From positions 124,001 through 188,000 of the forward strand of contig VZRZ01004921.1 of assembly GCA_013398175.1 (NCBI GenBank): a stretch of DNA of 64,000 bases, in the 5' to 3' direction. Position 1 is the first letter of the stretch. The number at the start of each line of letters is the position of its first letter. The DNA is from Climacteris rufus (Eukaryota > Chordata > Aves > Passeriformes > Climacteridae). The position numbers were made by a program, and so were the translations under genes. Below, one piece after another: positions 1 to 14,600 of this stretch. The notes below the pieces were generated by a model. That model was not told where the DNA came from. It searched no databases and saw only the letters and a list, made by a program, of their open reading frames with translations.

Positions 1-2460
1 TTCCCATTTGGTGGAGATGGAAGACCACCGCAGGAGATAACTAGGAAAAGAACAAGCAATAGAACATACTGAAATACAAAAACATTTTTCATAATTTTTT
101 AGATGGTACACCACCTCACATTTTCTTAAAAAGTAAATGTAATAGGAATAAATATAAGAGTTGTATTCCATAGAAGGGGCTTAAACTAGGCTTGATGTGG
201 AAACCCATTTCTAAATCTGAAAATTCATTGGGATACCTGCATACCTTGACAGTGGCTTAAAGCCAATTCTTTTTTCTAGTTCTGAAACAAGGGAACTACA
301 TGAATTCCAGGAAGGCTGTGGTTAAATTGCATGTTTACATACCCATGGCTACTCCTCAATTATACTTTCTCTGGACATTTTAAGTGTTGTGTCTGTTTAA
401 AGGTATTATATATCTTTTTAACATGCAATACCCTGAATTGTTATGAACTGTCGTTTTGCTTATATCCCACTACTATTCATAAACATATAGCATATATGAT
501 AGTCTGCTTGCTAAACCAATAAATCTTCTGGTAGACTAGACCTGACCCATTATCACAGAAACTTTCTGTAGCATCAGCTGCAATCCACAGCTATGGCACA
601 CCACATGAAAAATTGCCTTTCAAGAATGTATCAAACTAATTTAACTAAAACCATTCTGTCATTTTTTTTTTTTTGTTTCTAGAAGATTATATCAATAATA
701 CTGCAATTTAAGATGCAGAACGTCTTCAAAAGCTTCAACTGTATTTTATCATACAGATTAGCATAAATCATGGGTTTACTTTCAGAAGTATCTGGATCAC
801 AACCAAATTTCCTATCAGAAATCCCAAGGCCACATTTTTATATATTTTAAAATGTTCAGTGTAGAAAACAGCATGGAATTGCATAGAAACTGGATAAAAT
901 CAAGTCCCAGCTATTGTGCAGTTAACTCGATCATAATCTGAACATATGTGATCATAGTTTCTTATGTACTTAAGGTGTCCAGAGATGACTAAGACTCGTT
1001 TTGACCACAATCAAGTCACATAAATGCAATTTGTGGATTAGCCTAACATTATAATTTCTAATGCTAATGCTGAATATTAATTATATTTATGTTAAAAAAA
1101 ATCAAACTCCATTACTAAAATGCAATAGAAGGGACTGTTCTAAACATATTACAAATGCTTTATTTGCTTTAGTTACAGAGATTACAGTTAAAAATACCTA
1201 AACTACATGAATAATGAGCTATATCATGGCTTGTTAGGCATCAATTCAGCATACTCTTTTAAAAATAAACTTACTAATTAGCTCTCTCTTAATCCAGAAT
1301 GCCCTTTAATTTGAGTTTTTACAATTCCTTTTGAAATACTATGGACAAGCAGACATTGATAAATATGATCTAAACATCTTATCATCAGTGTTTGTATCAG
1401 CTTTCCTACTGCTTCAGAAAAATAAAGAGCTAGAATATATATTTATATAATCTGTCCTTAGTATGTGAATGACATAGAGAAAACAAACAGTAGACTCCTC
1501 AAAATACTCTACAGTGTGTTTCTGGATCTTAATGATCTTTGTCCAAAGGAAATATTACCAAATGTCTCTTGAGGGATGAAGTTTCCTATAATCAAATCCT
1601 AATCAGTCCTCTAGCAGTGGGCAAAATAATGTACCTTTCTTGTAAATTAAGTAATACCTCTTCAATCAGCAACTCCTTGTATTTCTCTATCTAATACTTT
1701 GCTTCTGGTTAACTGCATCTGATGTGGGTCACCCCATTTTCTACTTACATAAAATTTCTGTAATTGTAGAGGGTGGGCAAGAACTATCTTTTCAAACACT
1801 ACTCAGCAGCTGAACAGTAGCTGCATATTAGGCAGCAAATACAAAACTGGATTTTTTAGTATGTGTGCACAAAAAGAAAGGGACACGGGTGCAGTTTAAT
1901 CGAATAAAAAATACATCAGAAAAGAAAAACTGAAGTTCTGGAGAAATTTATTAAGACTCTGGCACTGTAACCCTTGAAAACTGAATGAGTCCACTGAGAA
2001 TGCCAAGGTTCTCTAAAACTTTAAACATCCAAAATCAGGGCTGATTTAAATTATGGCATTTTTGTATGAAGGAATTATAAAAGCTCATATGAATGTTTCT
2101 CCAACAGTACAGATTTAATGCTTCACCCAAGAGGTCAAAGCAATATAATCTTTCAATCTAGCTCTAATCTGGAATCTTCTAAAGTAATAATATTCTCTCC
2201 TAATATTTTCTACATACTTATGCACCATCCAGTTAAATAAATACAGATTGATCTCCCGATGCTACTTCATTGACTTGTATGAGACATATTGTACTTAACA
2301 CCTAAGGAGTTGGAATAAATTATTTTCAAGTTAATGAAAATTTCACATTTTCTTACTTAGAGGAATGTGAAAGCAAAATAGTTTATTAAATCTTTATTTA
2401 TAAAATAAAACACATGTATTAATAAGCACAGGATATTTTGTAAACAAGTATGTTCCTTAC
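1..2460 (-). other. CSMD1: CSMD1 intron 3' of the CCP16 exon (incomplete)
   Basis: AT-rich intron running off the left edge. I see no coding exon, CR1 tail or LTR in it. The one short open frame (331-522, plus) has no recognisable motif and is probably chance. Confidence 0.8.
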
Positions 2461-2655
2461 CCTTACAAGTAGGCCTTTCATTGCCTACACTCCAGGTTCC
2501 ATTAGTCCTGCACTGTATGAGTCTTTGACCCAATAAATAATACCCAGGACTGCAGCTGAGCATGACTTGAGCTCCATACTCATTCAGTGACCCAGAAATC
2601 GGTCTCCAGACAACATGTTCTGAGAGCAGAGTCTCTATGCTGGGGCAGGTTATAG
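2461..2655 (-). CDS. CSMD1: CSMD1 exon: sushi/CCP domain 16
   Basis: This 195-bp exon encodes a sushi domain that begins ITCPSIETLLSEHVVW and ends NERPTCK. Cysteines lie in ITCP, LSCSPG, IQCRTN and PTCK, with Trp in NGTWSVG, which also carries a sequon (NGT). SGSLNEYGAQV and SCSPGYYL match remembered human CSMD1. The acceptor is tcacag; the donor is GTAAGG, chosen over the neighbouring possibilities because it keeps the phase-1 boundary used by the other CCP exons. The next exon (CCP17) lies before position 1. Confidence 0.95.
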
Positions 2656-5600
2656 CTGTGAAGAAAAGACATGTACATATTAGCATTCTGCTCCTAAATT
2701 TCTTTATAGATGTATGTCTTGCCTTACTGGCAGAGACTTCACAATCTAAAACTTAGAATATCATAATAATTTTGGAAATACAAGGTCTAAGAAAAGTAAT
2801 TATCATACAGTGAGTATTACAAATTGAACTGGAGATTTTAGTATGTTTTCCTTTAGTGAGATGTAGTAGAACAGTGACATACAGTTATGCCCTCTAACAA
2901 GACATTCAAAAATTTGAGAGACAAAACACATCACAGACTACAGTGGATGTAAAAGTCAAACCAAATAGTGCCATGTAATGTTTTCAAAGCTCGAAGAAAT
3001 TCTTAAAACAGGCTGCCACAAAAGCTGCTAGCACATATTGAAATGCTAATTACTATAAAACAGTATACAGGAAAATTATTTTGTTCCAGATAAGAAGACT
3101 TTAAAAAAACTAGAAAATATTTAGAAAGATTTTTCAGAGTTATTTCAGTTCTGTTGCTTTTAGTATTTCAGATTTTGTAAGAAAATGTAGTTACTGACAG
3201 TAGACAAGAACTATAGTTTATGTTCTTATTTCAGTTTCAATTTGATGCTCTGCAATTTAAGTCCACAGAATGTTTACAATATTTACGATATTAACATGAA
3301 TTCTATCTTAATGTGTCTATGACTCTAGACTAGTTTTATTAAAATATTTATGACTGCTTTATTTAAACTAGATACATTTGGCATCTTTTACCATATTATT
3401 CAGAATTTCCTGCTATAGAAAAAGTCTGTGTGAATTAGTAACTGTTTATGTTGCTAAGTGACATTCACTAAGTGAATACTTTAGAAGAAACAAATACTCC
3501 AGAAACAGCTGAGAAAAACTATATTTTCCAAGGAAAATCGACCAACCAATCAGAAAAAAATAAAAAAGTAGCAGAAATTTATTTTCTTTATATGCTGCTT
3601 AGTGTACGACAAAAGCATTAGGAGGACTGTGTAAAAATGGCAATGAAGAAATAAAAATAAGAGTTTGATTCTTATTTGTGCTACAATAAATTAATACCAT
3701 TCCACCAGGGAAAGGACTAACAAACTGGCTAGTTAAATTAATTAATTAATTATACATTCTGTAGACTTCACATTTTCTGAGAGGCATAAAGTGATTTTAT
3801 CACAAGTATAAATGTGTGAAGAAAGGGACTAGTTCAGGCAATCACTAAACTAAAGGGAAAGTGACAGAAGTAAAATTCCTGTAAAAATTTAGATTTCCAC
3901 CACTTTTCAGAATACCCCCGCTAATGCTAGAATTACACACCTACCTTTTCCAATAGTTATCTTACCCATGACAAATTTTGGCATCTAGGAAAAACAGAAC
4001 TGAATACAGCATATCCATGAAGATGTGTAAGAAGGAGAAATAATCTGAAGAACTTTCAAATGACAGATTATAATGTTACAGTGAGTTGAAAACATAGAAT
4101 ATTTTCTTAGATCTTTTTTCTAGTTATATCTTAGGAAGGATAGCCAGAGTACAGTCACCTTGAAACATAATAGTTCTTTACTTTGGCCTTTACAACAATA
4201 TTTTGGCTACTTAAGAACAGTACCTCAGATTAATAGAGGACTTCCTACTTCTTAATTTGATTTATTATGGTATTGATACTAAACTGTGTTTCATAGCTAT
4301 GCAAAAATTATAAACTATCAACCAAGAAACATTTTTCCTTACTTGTTGTTAAATATAATATGCTTATTGAAGCACTCAACTTAACACCTTGTAGTAAAAA
4401 AGCAAATAGGTCTTTCCGAAAAGAAAAAATATTCTAAATAGGAACTCAATGTGAATCGGCTTTAACATTGTATCAAGCAATTGTATCAGCTTTAACATTG
4501 TATTTCAAGCAATAGTTTTATTGGTTCTTTCAAAGATGAAAGCAAGCTTCTTATTTAGTTTAATAGAAAAAAATTTAGTCTTAACTATAGCACATATCTC
4601 AAGACTTAGAGATGAGAGGCTCAGCTATTTCAGAATATGTAAATAATATTTCAGAATATGTAAATAAGCCTCACACATGTTACCTCTACATACTGAGGTC
4701 AGTATGTAATTTATTCTTTCTTTATTTATACCTATAGATACACTCAGATTTGCAAGCACACTTTACAAACAACTATCAGATTCTGATACCTGAATGTACA
4801 ATTTCTAATTCAAGATGTTACTGAATACAGAATATACTTCTAGGCTGTGTTGGTGTAATCAACTAAAACTGTTGCTTGAAAAATTTTAATTTTGCAGGGA
4901 CTGACTTTGATTTATTATATTCCTCATCCTTCAAGAAACAAAAAGGTGACTATTAAAAGATGCCTGATTTTGTGCACATGATTTGTGAATGAATTAATCG
5001 ATTTGCCTCTTACGTGTCTCTTGGAAATTGTTGTCTGGGCCCTATTTAAATTCTCATTTACACAGATGAAACTCAGTAAGGGACTTTCTCAACTACTTGC
5101 AGATGTAAAGATGTTCTCCTACTTCTCCATGCATTTTTTACAAAAATGTATGAATAACATTGATTTACATAAAATATAGGTCAGAAAACATGATCATAAT
5201 TTGAAACCATGATTAAGATTATCTATTTTAATGACATGACCATCTCCATATATAGATAATTCTGAATAGACTCAAGAGCAGGGAATTCATAAGGACATCT
5301 AATTACCATCAAAATGAGTTGTTGTAAAGCCCAGACAGGCAGATCTATCAGGTCAATGTGTGGCTCTAAGGCTGGTGTAAGTGGAAAAATTTGGGGATTG
5401 TTAACCATGGGATGATCTACTCAACACCTGGTCTACTGACACCTGATGGAACATACCTTTATCAGAGGGGAAATAGAGGTCTAGCACAGGAGTTAGGCAG
5501 GCTCATTGACAGAGCTTTAAAGCAGCTTGGAAGGGGAAAGGGAAAATACCAGGCTGGACAGTGATGAGCAAGGGGATGGTGCCAAAACTTGAGGAAACCA

Positions 5601-8600
5601 GCACTAATGGGATCCTTCAATCTGCTTCATAAGGTGTTGGGTACAAAGTACCACACCCGAAATGTTTGTACACTAATGCACACAGCACAAGGTAAACAAG
5701 ATGAGCTCAAAGTTTTGCCCCAATCCCAGAAGTCTGATATAACTGGCATAAGTTAAACCTGGTAGGATGAGTCCTGTGACTGGAGTGCCTTGTTGGATAG
5801 TTACAGGCTCTTTGGGAGGGATAGACAGGGCAGAATAGGTGGTGGTGGTGCTGGGGGGTGGGATGCTACTGATAGAGGGGGTTAGAATTTATGGAGCTCA
5901 CAGTTGGCAATGGCTCAGTTGAGAGTTTCTGGATAAGAATCAAGGGACAAACAAATCATATGAATGTCATTGTGGGAGTCTACTGTACACCTATAGCCAG
6001 GAAGATGATGCTGATGAATTAGTCTTTGACAAACTAAGGGATGCTTCCAAGTCAGCTGCCCTTGTCCTTAGGGGGAACTTCAACTTGCCAGAAGTTAACT
6101 GGGAGCACCACACAGCTGGTAGAACCCATGCCAGAAGATTCCTAAAAAATGTGGATGATGACTCCATGGAACAGGTCCTAAGGGAGCCAACTCGAAAAGA
6201 TGCCCTCCTTGATCTCCTATTTGTAAACAGAAAGGATCTTGCGAGCAAAGTGGAGATTGGTGGTCATCTTGGCCATGTTGACCATGAAGCAATTGAGTTT
6301 AAAATCTCTGTTGACAGGAGGAAAAGTGCCAGGAAAACCTCAACTTTGGATTTGAAGAGAGCAGACTTCAAATCCCCTGCGAAAATGTTTTTGCAGGTGT
6401 TGAGGTCCATCAGTGCTGGCCGCTTTTTAAACATCATCTCCCTAAGGGCACAGGAATGTCTGAAGTAAAGTGGATGAGGAAAAAGACCAGCTTGGCTGAA
6501 TGGGGATCTCCTCTTAGAAATAAGGTAAAGAAAGGAAGGCCCAGTGGAAGCAAGGTCAGCTGACTTGGGAAGAATACAGAGATGCTGCTTGCCACTCTAG
6601 GGAGAAAATTCATGTGGCCAAAGCTCAACTGCCCTTGAAGCTGGCCAGAAATGGGGGGGACAACAGAAGTTTTTTCAAACACATTAAAGGCAAAAGTCAA
6701 AGTAGAATTAACATTGTCCCCTTATGGGATAAGGGTGATCACCTCACAAACAGGGACATGGACAAGGCACAGGTGTTTAACACATTCTTTGCCTCTGTCC
6801 ACAACACAGATGATGCACCAAGGGGGTCTCAGTGCCCTGAGGTGGAGCACCTGGGCTGCGACAATGATCAACTCCCAGCTGACCCTGAAATTATGTGGGA
6901 ATTGCTGTGCCAGCTGGATCCCTACAAATCTATGGGGCCTGATGGGATTAATCCAAAATTCCTCAAAGAGCTGGTTGATGCCATTGCAAAGCTTCTCTTG
7001 ATGATTTTGAGAGGTCTTGGGAATCTGAAGAGGATCCCACCTGACTGAAAGCTGGTGAACATTGTTGTGATTTTCAAGAAAGGCAAGAAGGAGGACCCCA
7101 GAAACTACAGGCCTCTCAGTCTCACTTCAGTGAAAAATTTGACTCCTTCACTGCTCTAAATATCAACAGTGAAAAATAATCTTCATGGAAAAGATTATTC
7201 TGGGAAGTATTGAAAAACACCTGAAGGTGCTCTTTAAGAGTATCTTGAATATAGTGACTCGGAATGTAATTAATTTTTTAAAAGAAAAAAAATGTACAAT
7301 GTTTATGATGGAAAAATATCTCAATTACAGGAACTTACTATTCAGCAATACTTTCTATTATTATTTTCAAGTGTAATAGCAAATGATATTTGATTGTAAT
7401 TCTTCAGCTGGTACTTAGCAACCACTGAAAAAGGGAAAGGGCATTTTGGACTTAATATTTGGTGAACTTAATGCAATAATGTGACCTACATTTTTCAAAC
7501 ATAACCTTTTGACTAAATTCACTATTAACTTAAAAATGAGAGCAACATTAAGGTGAAGTCATGTATTATGTGAGAGAGACTAGTGTGGCTTAAATTGACA
7601 AGTATTAGTAAAATTAGAAGACATTAGGAAACCAAGTAATCCTCTGCATCACAGAATCTATGAACAAAGACCTAAGAACAAAATCGGATTGTTTGAGCAA
7701 GTTGATAGCTTCAGTATGCTAATAGAGAATACAGAGGAAAAAAAAATTTGTTCATGTTGGTCAATATATTTAAACAGGAAAGGCTTCAAAACCTCAAAAT
7801 ATATAAACAAAAGGATCATATGACACTCAGTATCAGTCTGTCAATCCAGTCAGCTATGTAAAGCCAATATGTTATCACTCTAATGTAACTGGACTAACCC
7901 AAAATTGCTAAATTAATGAACTGTTTTATTACAGTACTCCATGTTACATATCAAATGCTGACAAAATACTTCAAAAAATGCTTACTGACCTCAGGATTTG
8001 CTAAGGAAAATGGATGTTCTGAATGTCTTAGCAAATAAAAACCACCAGCACAATATGTATGATGAGTTGGTGGTAAATCTTTGACTGTTTATTTTAGCAA
8101 ATTTCTTTTTGCATTTATACTACAACTAATGTTTTATTTCAGAACTACTTATGATTCTTAGTTCTATAACTAGTTGCCGCTAACTGTCCTGGTTTAAAAG
8201 ACGGATGTGTGCCAAGGAAGGTAGGAACCTCCCTGGAGGCTTGGGCGCAAGGGAAGAGGGGAGACCGCTCCTGTTGTAAACTCGTGGGCAGCAATCCATC
8301 TAAGCACCACCACCGACAACGGGCAGAAAGGTGAAAATAGGGCAGACCCAGGCACTAAGCTACAATGTAGTGCTGTCTTGGAAAACAGGCACCAGCTCTC
8401 CTCACCACTCGAGACCCCTCTCTCCAATCACTAAGCCAAAAAAGGGGCCGGAAACCAGCCCCCACCCCTCAGACAAGAGTCTTGGAGTCCACCCCACTAC
8501 CTCTCATGGTATTACTGCAATTCCTGAGAACAACCCTCCAGCCAGAGGGTTCACTCCCCAGCCAAAACTCCCAAACTCTCGTCCCTCTGGCTGAGCTATT

Positions 8601-11600
8601 ACCATGGTATGTGAGAGTGCTTGCCCATTTTATTTTGTTTCTTAATTGCCCCCATTTGTCTCCCAGACAACCCCTTCCCCTCTCATCCTCTTTTTTTTCA
8701 GGTAACAGATGGGAGAAAAATTCCCTTAGAAACCCAAACCCACAACAATATTGTACAAACATATTGAAAATTATAAAAAAGGTTAATGAAAATTATAATT
8801 ATTTTTCAATTAATTTCTAGAAAAAAAGATGTCTGAACCATCACTGTTACAGCTCAGTGTACACCATACCTTCCAAAGAAATTTACAGCAAAATTTGCAA
8901 TATGCAGATTATGGAAAGGTGCCATTAGCTGATCCTTAAAATATATTATATTAGATGAATTATCATAAACCAGTGAAGGATCCAATTTAAATCTTTGAAT
9001 GAGTATATTAAAGGAATAATGGAAAAGAGCAATAAAGTTATGCAGTTACTGGGACTATTTCATCCAATTAAAATGTTAGAAGAATTAACCATAAACTCAA
9101 TTTTCTACATTATACGTCCACATACTTCTATGAAAAGGAAAGCAGTGAGAACAAAGGCTAGCTGGAGAGACATGGATTTGACAAGTGGACCAACCAGCTG
9201 ATGAAGGCAAACCCTGAGAAGTTCAACAAGGTCAAGTGCAAGGTCCTGCCCATGGGTCAGGGCAATCCCAAGCACAAGTACAAGCTAGGTAGAGAATAAA
9301 TTGAGAGCAGAAATGAGGAGAAGGACTTGCAGTGTTGGTTGATGAGATGTTTGACATGACCCAGCAATGTGCAGTTGCTGTCCAGAAGGCCAACACTGTT
9401 CTGGGCTGCATTGAAAGAAGTGTGACCAGTAGGTTGAGGGAGGGGATTTTACCCCTCTATGCTGTTCTTGTGAAACCCCCACCTGGAATATTGTGGCCAG
9501 CTCTAGGGCTCCCAACAGGAAAAGGACATAGACTTGTTGGAGTGAGTCCAGAGAAGGCCACAAAGATGATCAATGGCCTGGAGCACCTCTGCTATGATGA
9601 CAGGCTGAGGGAGTTGATGTCATTCAGCCTGGAGAAGAAAAGGCTCCTGCGAGACCTTAGAGCAGCCTTGCAGTACCTAAATGGGGCTACAAGACAGTGG
9701 AGAGAGACTTTTCACAAGTGGATGTTCTCATAGCACAAGGAGTAATGGTTTTAAATCTAAAAACAGTGAGTTTAGATTAGAAATTACAAAGAAATTCTTC
9801 ACTATGAGGGTGGTGATGCACTGGAACAGGTTTCCCAGAGAAGCTGGGAATGCCCCATTCCTGGAAGTGTTCAAAGCCAGGTTAGATGAGGCTTTAAGCA
9901 ACCTGGTCTAGTGGAAGGTACTCCTGTCCATGGCAGGGGGGTTGGAACTAGATGATCTTTAATGTTCCTTCCAACCCAAACAATTCTCTGTTTCTACGAT
10001 TCTATGAAATAGCAATACAGATAGACATCTCTTCCCTTCATCATGTTCTAGGGATCTCTATGCAGAATAACTGAAGCAAGATTTGTCATTCAGTTAAGCT
10101 TTCTTAATAGACATCTGTTGCTTGGTATTTTGCGTAATTAAATTCAATAGCCTGATATCCATGATACATCTGTGTCTTGCTGTATGACCATTGCAAATCA
10201 TATTTTTCATGCTTCATATCTGATGTAAATACTTTTAATGAAAAGAAAAGAGTTTCAAACATGTGCCTCAGGCATTATATTATCAGAGGTACTTTTCAAA
10301 ACAAACTGTCCTGATTTCAACCGTCATTTTAATAGACCTGGGAATAAAAGTGACTCATTTATTTACCATTTACCTTTCTGTGCTGTGTTTGCTTCTCATC
10401 AGGTTTCTGGAGACTAAATACATTTATCCTTACATCAGCAATACTGAAAAAACAGGTAATTATGCAGATTGTCTAAGCTTTTCTGCACTTTGCAAGTAAG
10501 AAATATTGGGTAAAGCATACCTGCCTCTGAATAGAAATCAGTTCTGAAAATATTGACTTTCAATTGTCATGTACATCACTAGCTCTTTAATTTAGCACTT
10601 CTGGATTTAGAAGTAATGGGATTCTTTTTCAAACTGAATACATTTTTAGAAAAGGAAAAGAGAAGATAAGAAGATTTTATATATTTTGTTAGGCTATTAT
10701 AAATACTAAACAAAACTTTTTAATATTGAAAGTTGTGCTAAATGTTAATAATTAAGCTTTGCTTTAAAGGGTAATCATTGCCTGGTTAAATTTGACCATT
10801 TCAACAATACAAGCTTTTCTGTTCTTCTGGGAGTTTTTTTATTTGGGTTTTTTTTTTTTACTGCAGATATAGTGTTATTAATGCAGTATATCTAATCCCC
10901 AGACAGTTTATCTGGCCTCTTCCCACAAAAAAAAAAAAAACAAACCAAAAAAAACCAAAGACAAACAAACCAAAAACCAAACAAAAACAAACAAAACCAA
11001 ACCAAAACCAAAACCAAAACCAAAAACAAAACTGTTGACATTTTTGCTGATTAATCATTCAAGTTTTGTGCTTTGTACATTGTCAATTTTTTCTGAGAGA
11101 ATGAAGCTCACTTCAATACACCGGAGCACTGCTTTCCCTTTGTACATGGTTCTGAATTCAGATCATCTCTGTGTTATCACAGCTAGTTTTGAATAATCCT
11201 CTTTATGTACTCTGTGAAATTGCTGTGTACAGTTTTAGACCCTGCCCTTCAGGAAAGGTGAAGATTAATTGAACATTATCCAGAGGTCAATAATGAGAAT
11301 CATTGGTCCTAAAAGTAGGAAGTAAGAGTGAGAATGAATCACGGTAAGATAGTTATCTCTACAGAAGGGGTGACTGAGTGCACTGGATTCAGGAGGCAAG
11401 GTGTTGGCAGGGTGGGCGAGCAGCTCCAGGGATGGCCTCTGTGAAGACAGGCTGCTGGGCACAGTCAGTTCCAAAGGGCCCAGCATCGAACACAGCTGAG
11501 CCCTGCAGCCATGAGGGTGGCACCTCTGGGAAACTGTGTTTAGGAAAGGATACAACTCTGCACGAGTGGAGAAAGATGGGACAAAAAGAGTGAGAAACAG

Positions 11601-14600
11601 CAGAGGGAATGCCAAGGTCACATGAAAAAGGAAGTGTTCCAGTCACCAAAGTTGGTGTTTTGCTGCAGCCCAATGGAGAGGACCATGCCAAAGCAGATAT
11701 CCACACTGCAGCCTGCACTGGAACAGGTGGATATTTTTTGAAGGAGCTGCACCTGATGGAGGACACACACTAGAGCAAGTTTATCCTGAAGGACGACAGT
11801 TCATGAAGAAGACCCATGCTGCAGGAGAGGAAAAGTGCAAGGAGGAAGGAGCAGCAGAGAGAATCCTTTAATAAGCTGATCACAACTCCCACTCCTTATC
11901 CCCCAGCACTGGTTGGAGTAAGGAAAAGAGCCAAGAGTGACAGAGTGAAGATAACCCTGGGAATAGAGGTAGGAAAGTTTTGTTTTGATGTTTTTTAACT
12001 TTCATTTCCAGAAACTTATTTGACCCTATTTTAATTGGCAATACATTAACTTTCCCCAAGTTGAATCCTCTATGTCCTTATCTTGACCCATGAGATTTTT
12101 CATCCTATTTTTTCTCATCTGGTAGAAGGGGGAAAGGGAGTGAGCAGCTGGGTATAACTGCTGCTGAAGGATAACCCACAACACTGAAAAAACAACAGTT
12201 TTCAAACACATTAACAAGAATTTAAAAAGTATAAAGCAACTTCTAGTTGTCCACTGTGGATACAAAAGGGAAAAATGCCTTTACGCTATGAAAAAACAAC
12301 TTCAGGTTATATATATATTAGGAAAAACTCTGTAAGGTGGGGGGGACTAAATTACTGAAACAGACCATTAAGGAGGGTCTTCAAGATTAGGTTAAATGAC
12401 CATCTGTCTAGGATGCCTAGAAATACTCCCAAACTAACTTTCAAAAATATTTTCTAACAATCGTTTGCTGTCAATTAATTCAAATAAATGAAAACCCTTT
12501 CACAATCACATATAACTTCATAATTCTTATATTCACATCATTTTATTATTTAAAAATAAGCTGAATTTTACGTGTTTGAAAAATTGAAGTGCTTATCAAA
12601 TTCAAAATCTGGAAAGCATGTAGATATGCTGTTATTAGATCAAGATTCTAAATTAACTCTCAAAAATTTTACATATAGGATTATAGCAATTATTAATTTT
12701 GAGATTATGTCCTAATTGGTATTTCAAGTCATGTTGAAGTCAGGATCGGTTAATTATTGCTTTGATGCAGGACAGAAACAACAGTGGCAGCCCAATGCAA
12801 ATGAGAGGCCATCTCATATGGTAAAGGAGACTGTACTATATTGGCTAGTTCTGACAGGAGGCAGAAATAAAGGCTGAAGGACTCTTATCCAGCTTAATTA
12901 TCTACACTAATAATACTATAAGAAATAATTTTTGCTTTTATTTTAGAAGTTTAGAAGTTATATTAAAATATATTAAAATATGTTTAAAATATATTTTTAA
13001 AATACGATTGGTGATTTTAACTCACCATGGAGAAGGGCATATTATTTATAATAAGAAAATGTACAGGAAATTTATTCATCTAACAATTTTAATTCAGACG
13101 TCTTGAAGTAGATAAAGATTTTTTAATTAAACAAATTTATGGGCCTCTTCTACTTTACTCTGTGCTAAATGATGATATGTACCTGAATGGCCACTTCAGG
13201 GTATATGTATACATAAAACCTAAACACCAGCAGTGAAGATTTTCCTAAGAAAGCTCAGGGGAAATATTCTTGAGAAATACATGCCCACTTACATTTGCAA
13301 ACAGGAGGCCTTCCTTTGTTGCTCCATAATCCATCTTCTTGACACACTGCTGTTGCTTGTTGACTAGATTCTAGCTTGAAGCCCTCATTACATTCATATA
13401 TCAATCTACTGCCCAAAGTGAATTCATTACCTATAACTGAACCATTCCCAGGGGAGTCAGGAATGCCACAAGATACAGCTGAAAAGAAAGGAAAAAAAAT
13501 ATGAAAAATTGGAATTTTATCATATATATCTTTAAAATATTGTTCCACCACTGAAATAAGAAACGTAGATTAGTAATTTTGACATATCCCATTCATAACA
13601 ATTGAAATGAATTTTCCATCATATTTGCAACATTCTGATAAATGCAATAGTATTTAAAACATTGATAAAAACTTAGAAATGCATCTAACAGAGACAAACA
13701 TTTTATAAATAATTACTTAGTTTAATATAAGCATCATAGTGAGAAAATTTTCAAGATAAGCTAAGGGCAATGGTTTATTTGCTAGAGAAAAAAATCAAGA
13801 AAGTGTCCAAAGTGATTTGGTCCAAGAAGCAATGAACTGAAAAATTCTCAAATGCTTTCTAGTAGACCACTTCCATTCTCCCAGGATTTCTTTCAATCCT
13901 GCACTGACTCATGGTAGTTTGTTACTATACTGCATATTTGTTTGTGCTATGCATTTAAAACAATGTTATTTATGAATTCAATTTAACATGTTTTGTCTGA
14001 TGAGAAAAGCAAGCAAATATATGACAACACAGGGAAGAGTTCCACTTAAGGACGTTATTCAGATATTTTAAGCCTTATTTACATATTTGACTAATTCATT
14101 TCAGAATGCTAAATATTATGTGAATCTAGGCTTATTAATTTTCTATATCATGAAAGAAATTAGGTACTGAATTATTTTCACTTTTTTTTCTCCTTCTGAA
14201 TTTTACTCCAAACGAACAGTTTTTCTTTCAAGATCACAAAGTTTAATTTGCAGTCAACTTATTGAAGTTTGAGTAGCATACATGGTGGTTTTTTTAGCCT
14301 TATTTATTATTTATTTATTTATTTAGCCAGAGTTCAATTACCAGTATCTCATAATATACAATTTTAGCACAGAGTATAATTATAAAAATATCTATTTCAG
14401 TCACTTTTAGGAAAGGTCCAAGTCAAGATTGGCTTCTCTCATCTGACTTCTCAGGTGCCTTGCTTTTGATAATAGAAAAAGACAACTCTACAGCATTTTA
14501 AAAATTCCCTTTAATGCCATGTTTAATTTAAAGTAGTTATTAATGTACAGATATTAACTTTAGGTCCTTTAATAAGTCACTAAAGCTGGTAAAGATCTTA

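Larger units (their letters stand above)
2656..13292 (-). other. CSMD1: CSMD1 intron between CCP15 and CCP16 exons
   Basis: This intron is about 10.6 kb. Its first part (2656 to about 5300) is plain AT-rich sequence with two short local duplications (near 4454 and 4627). From about 5300 to 12200 it is mostly transposon debris, listed separately. From 12430 to 13292 I see only AT-rich sequence, including an ATTAAAATAT-like run at 12960-13005. Confidence 0.8.

Noticed and set aside
10926..11032. Interstitial telomere-like repeat
   Set aside because: The complementary unit is GGTTTT/GGTTTG, irregular and not TTAGGG; it begins in a poly-A tract, so a simple repeat is the better call.
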